Part shown: piece after piece, positions 21,175 through 31,866 of the stretch | How the letters are laid out: every line of letters begins with the position of its first letter | How positions within the stretch are numbered: position 1 is the stretch's first letter | Source: Nansenia antarctica | Lineage: Eukaryota; Chordata; Actinopteri; Argentiniformes; Microstomatidae | Length of the DNA stretch: 64,000 nt | Reading direction: 5' to 3' | Assembly (NCBI GenBank): GCA_963989245.1 | Contig: OZ022340.1 | Location: 51,484,851-51,548,850 of the forward strand | The notes under the pieces: generated by a model | The model's database searches: none | What the model was told of the DNA's origin: nothing | Seen by the model: only the letters and a program-made list of their open reading frames with translations | Translations under genes and position numbers: made by a program

Positions 21175-21354
21175 ACTTTTTACTGCATTTCGTTGTCTGA
21201 ATCTAATCTAAAATCTCATCTAAAAAAGTATTGTAGGCTATAAAATTATGGTGCAGGCTAATTTACAAGAACTGACACGATTACAATGGTGTTTGAAACC
21301 TTTGCATGAAATCTTCGGTTAAATGTAAAAAAAAAAAAAATGAATGACTTAGTC

Positions 21355-21420
21355 AAGTCTCGAACTCTCAACCTTTGGAACTCGAGTCCACAGCCTTAAC
21401 CATTACGCTAGCTAGACCGC
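21355..21420 (-). ncRNA. tRNA-like module (Ser-CGA-like loop)
   Basis: On the minus strand GGTCTAGCTAGCGTAATGGT, an anticodon-like loop CTCGAGT (would read CGA) and box B GAGTTCGAGAC. It lacks the long variable arm of a true tRNA-Ser. The mirror copy is at about 22490-22556 on the plus strand. Confidence 0.45.
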
Positions 21421-21887
21421 TGTCATGACAGCAATGCAAGTTGAGACAATTACTTCTTTTTTTTTTTTACACTCTTTTCTTTATCTATCTATCACACTTT
21501 CAAAATATCAAGTTATCTATCACACAATCAAACTATCTATCGATCGATCACACTTTCAAAATATCAAATTATCTATCTATCACACAGTCAAACTATCTAA
21601 TCTATCTATCTCATGTGAAGTGGGAACTAATATTTCCTAAAAGACACATGAGGAACTTTCGTTCAGGGTTTAGTTTCCGCCTGTGAGCCTTTTTTGACGC
21701 ACGGATGACTATAGCCTGTGTTTTAGCCTGGTCGGGACCAGGCTAATTATATCTGACTCAGAAGGAGCTCAACCAAGCAGCGAATTATTTGAGCCACATT
21801 GATGGCACCGAACGCAAGCTAACATTTTCGAGGCTTAAAACTTTATCGAGGCTTAGACCTTTATCGAGCTTCATGGAATAGGGCCCT

Positions 21888-22012
21888 GCTGTATGTGAGC
21901 TAGTTAACAACAACCTGCTGTATGTGAGCTAGTTAACAACAACAACCAGCTGTATGTGAGCTAGTTAACAACAACAACCTGCTTGCTGTATGTGAGCTAG
22001 TTAACAACAACC
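21888..22012 (+). repeat. 32-bp minisatellite array B
   Basis: About four units of the same repeat as 20347-20622 and in the same orientation, forming the spacer of the palindrome. Confidence 0.9.
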
Positions 22013-23086
22013 TGGGCCCTATTCCACAAAGCTCGATAAAGTTCTAAGCCTCGATAAAGTTTTAAGCCTCGAAAATGTTAGCTTGCGTTCGGTGCCATCA
22101 ATGTGGCTCAAATAATTCGCTGCTTGGTTGAGCTCCTTCTGAGTCAGATATAATTAGCCTGGTCCCGACCAGGCTAAAACACAGGCTATACAGTAGTCAT
22201 CCGTGCGTCAAAAAAGGCTCACAGGCGGAAACTAAACCCTGAACGAAAGTTCCTCATGTGTCTTTTAGGAAATATTAGTTCCCACTTCACACGAGATAGA
22301 TAGATTAGATAGTTTGATTAGATAGTTTGACTGTGTGATAGATAGATAATTTGATATTTTGAAAGTGTGATCGATCGATAGATAGTTTGATTGTGTGATA
22401 GATAACTTGATATTTTGAAAGTGTGATAGATAGATCGTGTAAAAAAAAAAAGAAGTAATTGTCTCAACTTGCATTGCCGTCATCACAGCGGTCTGGCTAG
22501 CGTAGTGGTTAAGGCTGCGGACTCGAGTTCCAAAGGTTGCGAGTTCGAGACTTGACTAAGTCAATCATTATCTTAATTTGTTTACATTTAACCGAAGATT
22601 TCATGCAAAGGTTTCAAACACCATTGTAATCGTGTCAGTTCTTGTAAATTAGCCTGCACCATAATTTTATAGCCTACATACTTTTTTAGATGAGATTTTA
22701 GATTAGATTCAGACAACGAAATGCAGTAAAAAGTGCGCCTGAAGAGGGATTTGAACCACCGATATAAAATGACGAATAAATCCTATGGCAGCGGTCGATA
22801 CCACTAGGCCATTGTGGCGATATGACGGTTTGTAGCCTGCTGCTGATATCACCACAGTAGTACATATTCATTTATTAAAATATGAACATATAACAATAAC
22901 TGGGGCTAGTATGACCTACGCATTTAATCGGTCAGCAATTTCTTGCCAAACCATTTCCCTCGCCTTGTTAATTGCGGCAGTATTGCACTATTTTACATCT
23001 TATTTTTCCGTCTTCATAAAAATCAATAATTCGGAATGCTGCGCAAATGTAGTACCCCTGCAGAGTGGAGTATCTTCATACATATG
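22013..23086 (-). mobile_element. TIR element with tRNA-like modules, copy 2 (inverted, truncated)
   Basis: Reverse complement of about 20843-21887, starting GGCCCTATTCCACAAAGCTC. It breaks at GAAGATACTCCACTC, where it fuses to the integrase frame. It contains both tRNA-like modules. Confidence 0.75.
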
Positions 23087-24354
23087 ACTGGCAGCCCCAG
23101 CAAAGTCATCGGTGTGTGAAGATCTTAAGGCACACTGGATTGCCGCCATTGTGCCGTTTTCAGTGCCACAGTCCGTGCGAAGCCGCATTGGTATGACCCC
23201 ACATTCTGAGACATAATGCAGGTAGTATTGAGCAATGACCCCAGGGTCATTGTTGCTTGCTCCACACACCAACCACAGCACTTTGCGGGAGTAGCCATCT
23301 ATACAGCCACTAATGGCCAAACCGTATGGTTTTAATTTATCATAGCCATCCACATGCCAGACATGGTTTGGTCCATAGGAGCTGTAAACTCTCCTTACAA
23401 ATCTTCGTCTTGCACGAAGTTGAACTCCTGACGGATCAAGCTCTCTCATCAAAGCCATGACTTTATCCCTACTCACTGTCAGAGAGTACTTCTGACGCAA
23501 TGTCTGCCACATCGAACGGTAACCATAATGCTGGCCTGGTCCCTTCAGCTCTTCTTGTATGGCAGAACATACAGTAGCAACAGGAGAGTAATTTGTTTGC
23601 CTGCACAAAGAGAAACTTCTCAATTTGCTCTTCAGAGAGCGAAGGCTCATTTTAACATTGTGAGTCGTTGCCAGGAAATCCAAAATGTCATCGTAGCTGT
23701 AGCCATCATGGAAGTACTTTCGAATCAGATCCTCTTCTGTGGGGCTGTCTGATGCTGAGCCTGATAAACAAAAAGAAAGAAAAATATAATAAAGACAACA
23801 TTTTCTGCTAGGACAAGCTGCAGCACATCATCTGATCTGCCTTCTCTTCAGGACTTAACTTATACGCCTTGAGTACCAGGTGAAGTGCAGGAAAGATTAT
23901 GGCAGACCCCTCTGATCCTGAACACCATTTGTTTGAACCCCTTCCCTGCTAGTAAGAGGTTGAGGTCTATCAAGACCAAAAGTTCAGGCCATAAGACCTG
24001 TTTCTACCCCATGGCAGTGGGACTCAAAAACACTCCCTATACCCAACTGTTTAATCATATGCATCGAGAAATTGTATACAATTATTATATAACTTACATT
24101 TCTAATAAATTAGTCTACAATCTAATCATGACCTCAATCTTACATTCAGGAAAGTAGGCTTCCATACTGAAAACTATTGCATTAGTATTCCCAAAGGTGT
24201 GTTGTACCCCATATTCTGCAAACAAACTCAAATACAATCATCATGTCTACTCACTGTTGCCTTCAGGTGCTGCCAAAAACTGTACATTTTTGCCACATGA
24301 GCCACAGAAGACTTGAACAGTCCCCAGATCTTGGCCACAGAAAGGACAAAACAT
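23087..24354 (-). pseudogene. IS3EU-like transposase: zinc ribbon + HTH + integrase core, 3' truncated
   Basis: Two exons on the minus strand. Exon 1 (24354-24254) encodes a zinc ribbon, MFCPFCGQ...VFCGSCGK, and ends at a GTGAGT donor. Exon 2 starts at 23760 after a pyrimidine-rich TATCAG acceptor and joins in phase. Exon 2 encodes an HTH (EEDLIRKYFHDGYSYDDILD), then an rve-like core with first aspartate in HVWHVDGYDKLKPYG and second in RTDCGTENGTM. Past AASHMY at 23087 the frame runs into unrelated repeat sequence and ends at 23000, so the catalytic glutamate region is lost. The intron holds a LINE fragment. The domain pair fits IS3EU-type transposases; a Ginger-type element is the alternative. 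Confidence 0.72.
23870..24110 (+). mobile_element. LINE ORF2 C-terminal fragment
   Basis: Plus-strand remnant reading LNPFPASKRLRSIKTKSSGH then KTCFYPMAVGLKNT, the usual C-terminal end of CR1/L2/Rex1 ORF2. It lies within the transposase intron. Confidence 0.6.
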
Positions 24355-24497
24355 GGCAGCCTGGAAGACAGGCATTGATATGGTTTATTATTTAATATTA
24401 ACACAATTATAGTATTAACATTAATACTAACACAATTATAGTATGGAACCCCAGCCAGGCTGATAACCCTCCGTCGCGGGAGGGGAGAGTGCCTCAG

Positions 24498-24935
24498 TCG
24501 GCTCACATACAGCAGGTTGTTGTTGTTGACTAGCTCACATACAGCAGGTTGTTGTTGTTAACTAGCTCACATACAGCAGGTTGTTGTTAACTAGCTCACA
24601 TACAGCAGGTTGTTGTTGTTAACTAGCTCACATACAGCAGGTTGTTGTTGTTAACTAGCTCACATACAGCAGGTTGTTGTTGTTAACTAGCTCACATACA
24701 GCAGGTTGTTGTTGTTAACTAGCTCACATACAGCAGGTTGTTGTTAACTAGCTCACATACAGCAGGTTGTTGTTGTTAACTAGCTCACATACAGCAGGTT
24801 GTTGTTAACTAGCTCACATACAGCAGGTTGTTGTTAACTAGCTCACATACAGCAGGTTGTTGTTGTTAACTAGCTCACATACAGCAGGTTGTTGTTGACT
24901 AGCTCACATACAGCAGGTTGTTGTTGTTAACTAGC
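24498..24935 (-). repeat. 32-bp minisatellite array C (inverted)
   Basis: About fourteen units of ACAGCAGGTTGTTGTTGTTA-ACTAGCTCACAT, the reverse complement of arrays A and B. Confidence 0.92.
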
Positions 24936-25446
24936 TCACTGTCAGCCTACGTTATGTCTGAATACGATCCAACGGCTAATTCCCAATAAAGAATCCCTCC
25001 ACTGCACAAGCTTCTACGAACCCTTCGTAGGGTGTAGGGCATAGAATGAGCCCTTCGGTTTGAAATACAGCACATGTTATCTGCAGACATAAATAAGAAA
25101 TATAATATGTACCTTTTATGTCGCCTCTTCACTCCACAACCTCTTCAGAACTGCTTTTCGGAACTTCTTCAAAAACACGTCTCCGGTCCGTTCCACTTAT
25201 CGTTCCCCCCCAGAACACTTCCGTTGTGAGAACAGTTCCGTTGTGTTGTGAACTGAATTGCAGCGTTTTTCTACACTTCCATTGTGTTGTGAGCTATATG
25301 CAGCGCGTTTCTCTATATGCAGCGTTTTTCTACACTTCCGTTGTGTTGTGAGCTATATGCAGCGCGTTTCTCTATTTGCAGCGCGTTTCTCTATATGCAA
25401 CGCGTTTCCGGTATTTGCAGCGCGTTTGCCCTTGTCGGCCACCGTA
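24936..25446 (-). repeat. Right terminal inverted arm
   Basis: Mirror of the left arm: CTGTCAGCCTACG at the inner edge, then unique sequence, then the AGCGCGTTTCTCTATATGC minisatellite, ending GGCCACCGTA. Confidence 0.88.
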
Positions 25447-25452
25447 GGAGAG

Positions 25453-25984
25453 AGACAGAGAGAACGAGAGAGCTGTACTTGTTCTTTATTCTTTATTATT
25501 TAGAAAAGACTCGCTCAGCACGTCAGTGACGTTGCTGAGCCGTGCTGTACGCCAATTAAAAACATATTTACAGCCGTTCCTCTGTGCCTAGAGACTCCTA
25601 CAACAACTGAGTTGATTCAGTGAAGAAGTCCAATGCCAGTTGAGCATCATTGAACTTATAGTAACATGACATCAATTCTACTTCTGAGTAAAACCTGCCA
25701 AGAAAGATGGCTCATTAAAATGTTTGAGATTTCTTCTCAAGGCCACATGAGATTTGTTATTTTCTAAGCGAATGCTTCTGATACCCACCTAATTCAAAAT
25801 ACGAAATAAACCTAATTCAAATACTCCACTGGCTACCATTTTGTCAACTTTATTGCTGAAAATCAGATCAATCAATCAACACTTTGAGCTGTCCTTGAAA
25901 TCAGGCCTAGTGGGTCTCAACTAACAATAGAGGTTCGGTTTAGGTTCCCACGAACATCTGAGATTGAATTAAACTAATTTAAGT
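25453..25984. other. No gene seen
   Basis: AT-rich sequence right of the 10.5 kb element. It contains a TTCTTTATTCTTTATTA tract near 25480-25500 that may belong to the same interrupted LTR as 14760-14916. No coding signal is supported. Confidence 0.4.
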
Positions 25985-26200
25985 TAAAATCACCAGTTAT
26001 AATAAGCTCATCGCCTGTATATTGGGCAAGTAGATCCCCAAGTGCTTCAACAGAATCCTTTCCAGCAGATGGAGAACAAACAAGATAGCCTGATAAGGCA
26101 ATATCAGTGTCAGATATACTGATTCTTTTGAGCCATGATTCACTCGAAACAAGAATATCTGGGTCAGTTTGTAGTACAAATATTTAAACCTGATCTAACT
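25985..26200 (-). pseudogene. LINE endonuclease (APE-type) fragment
   Basis: The minus-strand frame reads VLQTDPDILVSSESWLKR, then DTDIALSGYLVC, then YTGDELIITGDFNL. These are the SE.WL and GDFN motifs of the AP-endonuclease-like domain of non-LTR retrotransposons. The distance between the motifs is too short, so an internal deletion follows GYLVC. There is an in-frame stop near the start. Confidence 0.7.
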
Positions 26201-26213
26201 TTTGATATAAATG

Positions 26214-26955
26214 TCACGAGATGAAACGGGACCTAATAATAGGATGGGAAGTTCGCAGGCATGTTGATTAGACACAGCTGAAGTGGGTTAGCTGATGAGC
26301 GAACTAGTCATGGGATTGGCTGTTGTACCCTTTTAAAAAAAACTGGGTTTAGGTGAGAGAGTGAGAGGAGAGAGAGGAAAAGGATTATGTGTGTTGATGT
26401 GAATGGACTGTTGGTGATGTTCTCTTGGCGTGAACTGTGAGTGAGTGAGTGTGAGTGAGTGGCTAGTATTAGTGCCACACTATTAACCAGTGTTACGACC
26501 CCATATGTGTTCTAGTGGATACGGGGTGTAACAATTAAATAAAACCGGGGGGACAAGAATCAGAGGAGAAGGGAAATAAAATAAACAAGATTTATTGTAC
26601 AAAGGTAACACAAACAGGTTTCCGTGAAACTCTTAACTGAAAACTACTCTATAAAAAAGGAGAGTGAATGAATCTACACTATTAATAATAAAGAATAAAG
26701 TAAATTAACAGGCCTTGTGGCAATCTAATCTAAGTAACCAATCAAATACAACTAAGACTAAACGACTATGAACCTAAGATTAATAAACACAAAGTACAAA
26801 ACTAGGATACAAAACTACAGCTGTAACTAACAAAAGAAACCAACACAAAACAACTATAAAGTTGTTGTCTGGCCCACTGGCACCAACTGAGTGTCTCTCC
26901 CAGGCTTTTATCCTCCCTCCACCCTTGATTGAGGATTGAGTAGTGATGGCGAGAT
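26214..26955. mobile_element. LTR fragments, head to head
   Basis: 26214 onward begins TGTCACGAGATG and has CCCTTTTAAAAAAAA as a TATA-like element in plus orientation. At 26494 a second unit starts TGTTACGACCCC with TTTATTG (minus-strand AATAAA) near 26592, as in the other solo LTRs here. It runs into the hAT element at 26956. Boundaries are not confirmed. Confidence 0.35.
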
Positions 26956-28464
26956 CAGTGGCGTACCGCAAAATCCCGAGGCCCACCCGCAAGGTGGCGG
27001 CGGGGGCCCTTTCGCAACGGAGGTTAACTCTAACGGATGTTGCGGTACATTTATTTTAAGGCTGCATATAGCCTACTACAGCATAGACCGTTAGTTAACC
27101 CTAACCCTACTACAGCATAGATAGACCCTATGGTTGGCCTGGACAGCTATCAGCTACAGCGCGCTGCCCGTTTGTTCAGAATGACACTGTGTGTGTGACT
27201 GTGCGGACATATCCATACACAAACGGCAACAAGAACAGACCGACAGGCTACACACCACCCCGAGTTAATTTGATTCATAGATTAATACATATCTCTAATA
27301 CTATCAAATAATAGACAATTCTTTACTTAGAGATGACTCCATAGACCCTGACACTGGACTGCAGCTGTAATGTGTATTGAGATTATAATGTAGACTGTGT
27401 GGAGAATGAAGAAGGAGTCCTTGAAATGTTCTCAAAACATTCACACAAGAGACGTTCACTTCAGAACCCCAACTCAAATGTAAAAGTGCTACAGATTTAT
27501 TATTTTATACAGATTTATTTTGTTGATGAAATCAATTCACACATGGATTATAACAGACTAAAAGTGGATTATAATTATAATATTATAGTATAACACACTT
27601 TACATCTCTTCTCTTCTTCTTGTTGTTCTTCTCTGTGTTATCCTGGACTTCCTGTACCTCTGCCTCCTCTCCTCCCTTCACTGTTACCAAGGTTCTTACC
27701 TTTAACAAAGACCAAAATGTCCTCCTCCTGACATTAGTTTGTGCGAAGTCCTTCACTATGTAACATAGTATAGTTTGTTAAATCCATTTGACGTGCGCGC
27801 AGGCTTTCAATGCTGAGAATCGCTAGTCTGGAGGGTGTGTCCTGGGACATGGTGCTTCCCAGATAGCTTTTGATAATTTTTAGTTTTGAAAACGATCTCT
27901 CGGCCGGGTCAGCCTGCATGCCAGCTGCAGTAACACTGTCCTCCACAGCGGTGCAACAGGTGCATCCACGACATTCGTCCCTGACCCAGTGCTAATACCA
28001 TCCCTGCCCACGTTAGTCGCAGAAGCTGCATTGAGTCGGTTTGTGAGAAAATATTACATTTTGGGAAGTTTCACTGCATTTTGTTACATTTTATATTGCT
28101 CTTGCCGTTTTTGCGCACCACTGAGGTACTTTCGCTTGCTCATTTTTCTGCAGGGCCTTCTGTCTCGCTGCCTAAAAAAAATTCTAATCTAATAAAAAAG
28201 TTTGTATTGTAGTGCCGAGAGACTGGAGTCGGAGGCGGCGTATCAAATGACAAAGCTAAACGTTTAATGAAGAACATGAACGATTGTCAACAACACACTC
28301 AAGCAGTAACTGAATAAACAACTCGGGTACCACGCACTTAACTGTCCGTGCGGAACAATACTCCCAACCCACCGTGGGTGAATTATGTCAACCCACCACA
28401 GTATCCAATGTTAGGGCCCCCCCCCCGTGGTGCGTCGCTTGCGGGCCCGTCTCCTACGCCACTG
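26956..28464 (-). mobile_element. hAT element remnant
   Basis: Ends CAGTGGCGTA... at 26956 and the inverse ...TACGCCACTG at 28464, with GGGCCC-rich inner ends. It contains a minus-strand hAT C-terminal dimerisation fragment. The flanking 8-mers (GGCGAGAT and TTCATTCC) do not match, so one edge may be rearranged. Confidence 0.65.
27734..27946 (-). pseudogene. hAT transposase C-terminal dimerisation region
   Basis: Reads DPAERSFSKLKIIKSYLGST then MSQDTPSRLAILSIESLRA, the conserved hAT dimerisation signature (AERSFSKLK...K..LRS.M...RL..L). The catalytic part is absent. Confidence 0.75.
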
Positions 28465-28984
28465 TTCATTCCTCAAAAGCAAGTATTCATGTCAATGAAA
28501 GTGTCAGTGTCATCAAAATGAAAAGTCCTGACACCATTGTTTATGAACAAGATAGTCAAATGGCTTTGTCATGTTTTCATTATGACAGTTCACTCTGTAA
28601 GTGTTTTCCAATGCAAAAAAGTCAAATCTTGGTGACACTACCTGAAAATGCTCAAGACAGTACTATACACTATTTGCACAGCCATTTGAAATCTACAGTG
28701 GGTTACACATTACTGTATTTAGTGAGGTAAATGAGTACAAGACACTGAATACGTATGTTTCACATTTTTACTGCATATGCTCTTTGCAATTCTAATTTGT
28801 TCACAGCATTGTGCAAAAGAAAAATACAAACTTATTTACAACAAACATAAGAAACACCCTTTGGGTAGAGCTGTGCACAATTGTAAACAATATTGCTGTA
28901 TTGGAACTGAATTGGAACATACAACATAGACAGTACTGTAAATCATTCATTCACATCCAGACGTTCCTGTCTGTCTGGCCACAT
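28465..28984. other. No gene seen
   Basis: AT-rich. CAGTAC/ACAGTA words recur here and at 30060-30330. Both may be non-coding parts of the IS630-type element whose transposase lies between. Confidence 0.35.
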
Positions 28985-30510
28985 ATTTTCATCGACATCA
29001 CAGCGAATATCATCCCTGGCAATGCAGCGAGGAAAGTACCTCCTTGAGTGGCGAATCCACCCTCTGCAGGACTGTGCTGTGATGTCATCACATGCTGCAT
29101 CCATGGCCGCTAGCAAGGCCATTTGGGTATGTGGTTGCCGGTCATATACCTTCCACCTCCAGGCAGAGAAAAACTCCTCTATTGGATTCAGGAATGGGGT
29201 GAGTAGGGAGGGAGATATTCCACCAGCATCCTTTCATGTGCTGCAAACAGATCTGAGTGGTGAAAACGCACATTATCCCATACAACAACATACTTGTTCA
29301 GATGGTCTCCATTTAGACCCCTCTCATTCTCAGGGATTATGTCGCTGTAAAGAATGTCCAAAAAAGTCAGCAGATGTTGTGTGTTATAATGGACCAAGAC
29401 AGGGTGAGGATGCCGTTTTCTGAGATGGCTGCACACATTGTAATATTCCCTCCTCGTTGGCCTCGGACATCAATGGTTGCTCTCTGTCCAATGCGATTTC
29501 TTCCACGCCTTCTATCTTTTGCCAGATTGAAACCCGCCTCATCAACGTATATGAATGTGTGCAGCGGTTCCCTGGCCTCCAGCTCCAGTACACGCTTTAT
29601 CCCAGAATAGAGAGAGAGAAAAAAACTATAAAAACGTTTCCTGTGTAACATAATGCATATTGGACAACATATTGTACTGTCAGGTAAGTGCACTGCATGG
29701 CACTACACAAAGTAACCAGTTTACAGCACTGGACATTAGAGTATGCATAGAACACATAAATGTTTTACCTGTACATACTGGTGACGGATCTCCTTCACTC
29801 TGTCGCTGTTCCGTTCAAATTGTACAATTGTTTCATGCGCATTTCATTTCTCCTGAGCACTCTGTCAATTGTAGCGATTGAAACGGATTCAATATTCCCA
29901 AAGATATTGTCATCCTCTATAACAGCGCTTTGTATCTCTCTCAACCTTATGGCATTGTTTGCAATCACCATTGCACAAATGGATTCCTCTTGTTGTGGAG
30001 TAAAAAGGGGCCCTTTTCCACCTCTGCGAGGTTGTCTTGCCTTGTCTTGTTTATGTGTTGCAGAGTAAAATTACAGTAATGTACAGTAAACATGAGATAT
30101 ACTGCTTTAACCCATATTACTGTAGTGTACAATAACAGTGCTTCCCACTTGTAAAATGCTGCAGTACAGTACCATACTGTAAATATGGCAAATCTTTACT
30201 GTAACACTACTTTACACTACAATACAGTAAATCTGTGCTGCATTAAAGCTGTAAGTCTAAATGTAAAATGTAAAAAGTGACAAGTTCTTGTCCCACTGTA
30301 AGCTTCATGTATGACACAATGACAGTAGTGCAGTGCAGATTGTTTAGTGCTGAATTACTGTCCAATATACACACCTGTTTTCCCGACAAAATGTTTGAAT
30401 AATTGAATTTACAGTGGTTCTCCCAACATTTGGCTGCACCCTTCGACCTGCCTCAGCCATTGTGAGGCCGTGATTGACAACATGGTCCACAATTGTAGCC
30501 CAGGAATCTG
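28985..30510 (-). pseudogene. IS630/Tc1-type (DDE_3) transposase with introns
   Basis: Minus strand, from N to C: a helix-turn-helix piece (GLTMAEAGRRVQPNVGRTTV near 30430), a second part (GGKGPLFTPQQEESICAMVI near 29990), then the catalytic domain. First acidic motif: HTFIYVDEAGFNLAK (about 29550). Second: YVVVWDNVRFHHSD (about 29285). Third: NPIEEFFSAWRWKVYD (about 29150). A frameshift at YSP near 29195 separates the second and third. The spacing of about 32-34 residues fits the IS630-Tc1-mariner superfamily. It is related to fish genes annotated as DDE endonucleases. Inactive because of the frameshift. Confidence 0.75.
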
Positions 30511-30719
30511 CCTATGTACCTGGCCTCTTCTTCCTCTTCCCCTGTTTTGTCCCCTCCCCACATCCTCGCCCCTCTTCCACGATGCTGACCTTCTATTTCT
30601 GTGTCACAGTATTGTCAAAATGGTACACATCCTGCTGTCCTCCTGGAGTGCCCCCTCTGGTGTACGGGGGAGACGAGCGCGTGGTGTGTTGAAAACATAA
30701 CCTTTGTGTTAATTAAAAC

Positions 30720-31866
30720 CCTCTCTGTAACACAGCAGGGATGATGTAACCACCTCCCTCACAGTCATCATCCTGGTACTACGTTCTGGGAGAGAAACAC
30801 ACTGCGGTCGTCCTCTGCCTGCTGGTTGCACAGCTGGTTGTGCTGCTGGTTCCTGTAGGTAATATTGATGTGATCTGGCAGAGGGGAGAAGAGGCTTGCG
30901 ATCCGGCTGGCCTCAGCTGAACCACCTCACAGCAGTGAGGCACTAGCAGTCTGTGACGCGCACGCCTACACATGTACATACACACACACATGCACGTGCG
31001 CGCACACACACACATAACCACACATACACTTGCACACGCACATGCTTAGGGCAATGCTTAGGGCAAGCTAGCTCCTCAACAATGCAACAATTAAACAAAT
31101 ACACACACACACACACACACACATACACACACACACACACAGGTCCAAGGCTGCCACTCATCCTAATGCTCTCTACCGATTCCAGGAAATCTTGCTCTGG
31201 CTCGACCCGTCATTTTAGGGTTTGGGTTAACACTGGAATGGAACTGGAAGAAACATACAAATTAAACTTCTCATTCTACAATGTTAACATAGCAAAGTTT
31301 GACATGACATACATTTGGAACACAGTTAAAGACAGTCACGAGCACATGTCGTGACCACAGTCGTGACCACATACTGGCGCAAAGTGCTGCTGCACGAGGC
31401 AAGAGACCAGACGTAGCTAGCTAACTAACAACCACTTTGTACTTCATACATTAGCTAATGGAGTCATCGTTGCTTCTGTAGTCTACAGTTAAAATGCATT
31501 GCTTTAGATGTATTAATTACTAACTGGCTAATATTATTGAACATTTAAACATCGCGTTAGAACAGGCGGCCTGTCTAAACTAGCTCGCTAAAATCACAAC
31601 TGGCAACTGGACTTGAAACCATCTCGTGTGGTTTCTCAATTAAAAGCTTATATTCTTTAATTACTTTGACAGTGACTATCTGGCAGCATGTACGGTCATA
31701 AACATCGTGTAGCTAGCTCTATTTTCTCACAGAACGCCTTAGATGTACTTACATAGAACTTGACTTCTTTCAACTCTCAACTGTCTGCGAGACGAACTGT
31801 GTCAGGTTATTTGTAGGGCTTCTCACCCTGAGTATCACTGCGCACGTCATACAATTCTCCTATCAT
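30720..31866. other. Microsatellite-bearing intergenic DNA
   Basis: (CA)n and mixed CA/CG tracts at 30960-31010 and 31100-31140. No supported gene. Confidence 0.6.

Larger units (their letters stand above)
20623..21887 (+). mobile_element. TIR element with tRNA-like modules, copy 1
   Basis: Starts GGGTCCGTTTCAC and ends in GGAATAGGGCC, an imperfect inverted pair. The part 20843-21887 is repeated inverted at 22013-23086. It holds two tRNA-like pol III modules in opposite orientation and a (TATC)n tract. No transposase is present. Confidence 0.6.
14923..25446 (-). mobile_element. 10.5 kb IS3EU-like inverted-repeat DNA element (composite)
   Basis: Bounded by inverted arms starting TACGGTGGCCGACAAGGGCA and by the 6-bp duplication GGAGAG (14917-14922 and 25447-25452). 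The arms are about 515 bp each once a LINE insertion is discounted. Inside each arm comes a 32-bp minisatellite in mirror orientation, and between them lies a minus-strand zinc-ribbon plus integrase-core transposase (23087-24354). From memory, IS3EU elements make 6-bp duplications and have termini starting TAY, which fits. Later insertions include the CACTA derivative at 15995-20346, the LINE tail at 15039-15582 and a palindromic element at 20623-23086. Confidence 0.65.

Noticed and set aside
20347..24935. 32-bp repeats considered as a CRISPR-like array
   Set aside because: Units are directly tandem without unique spacers, and the DNA is from a vertebrate.
28374..28730. 118-codon plus-strand frame near the hAT end
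   Set aside because: Starts inside the hAT terminus and shows no domain or coding bias that I can support.
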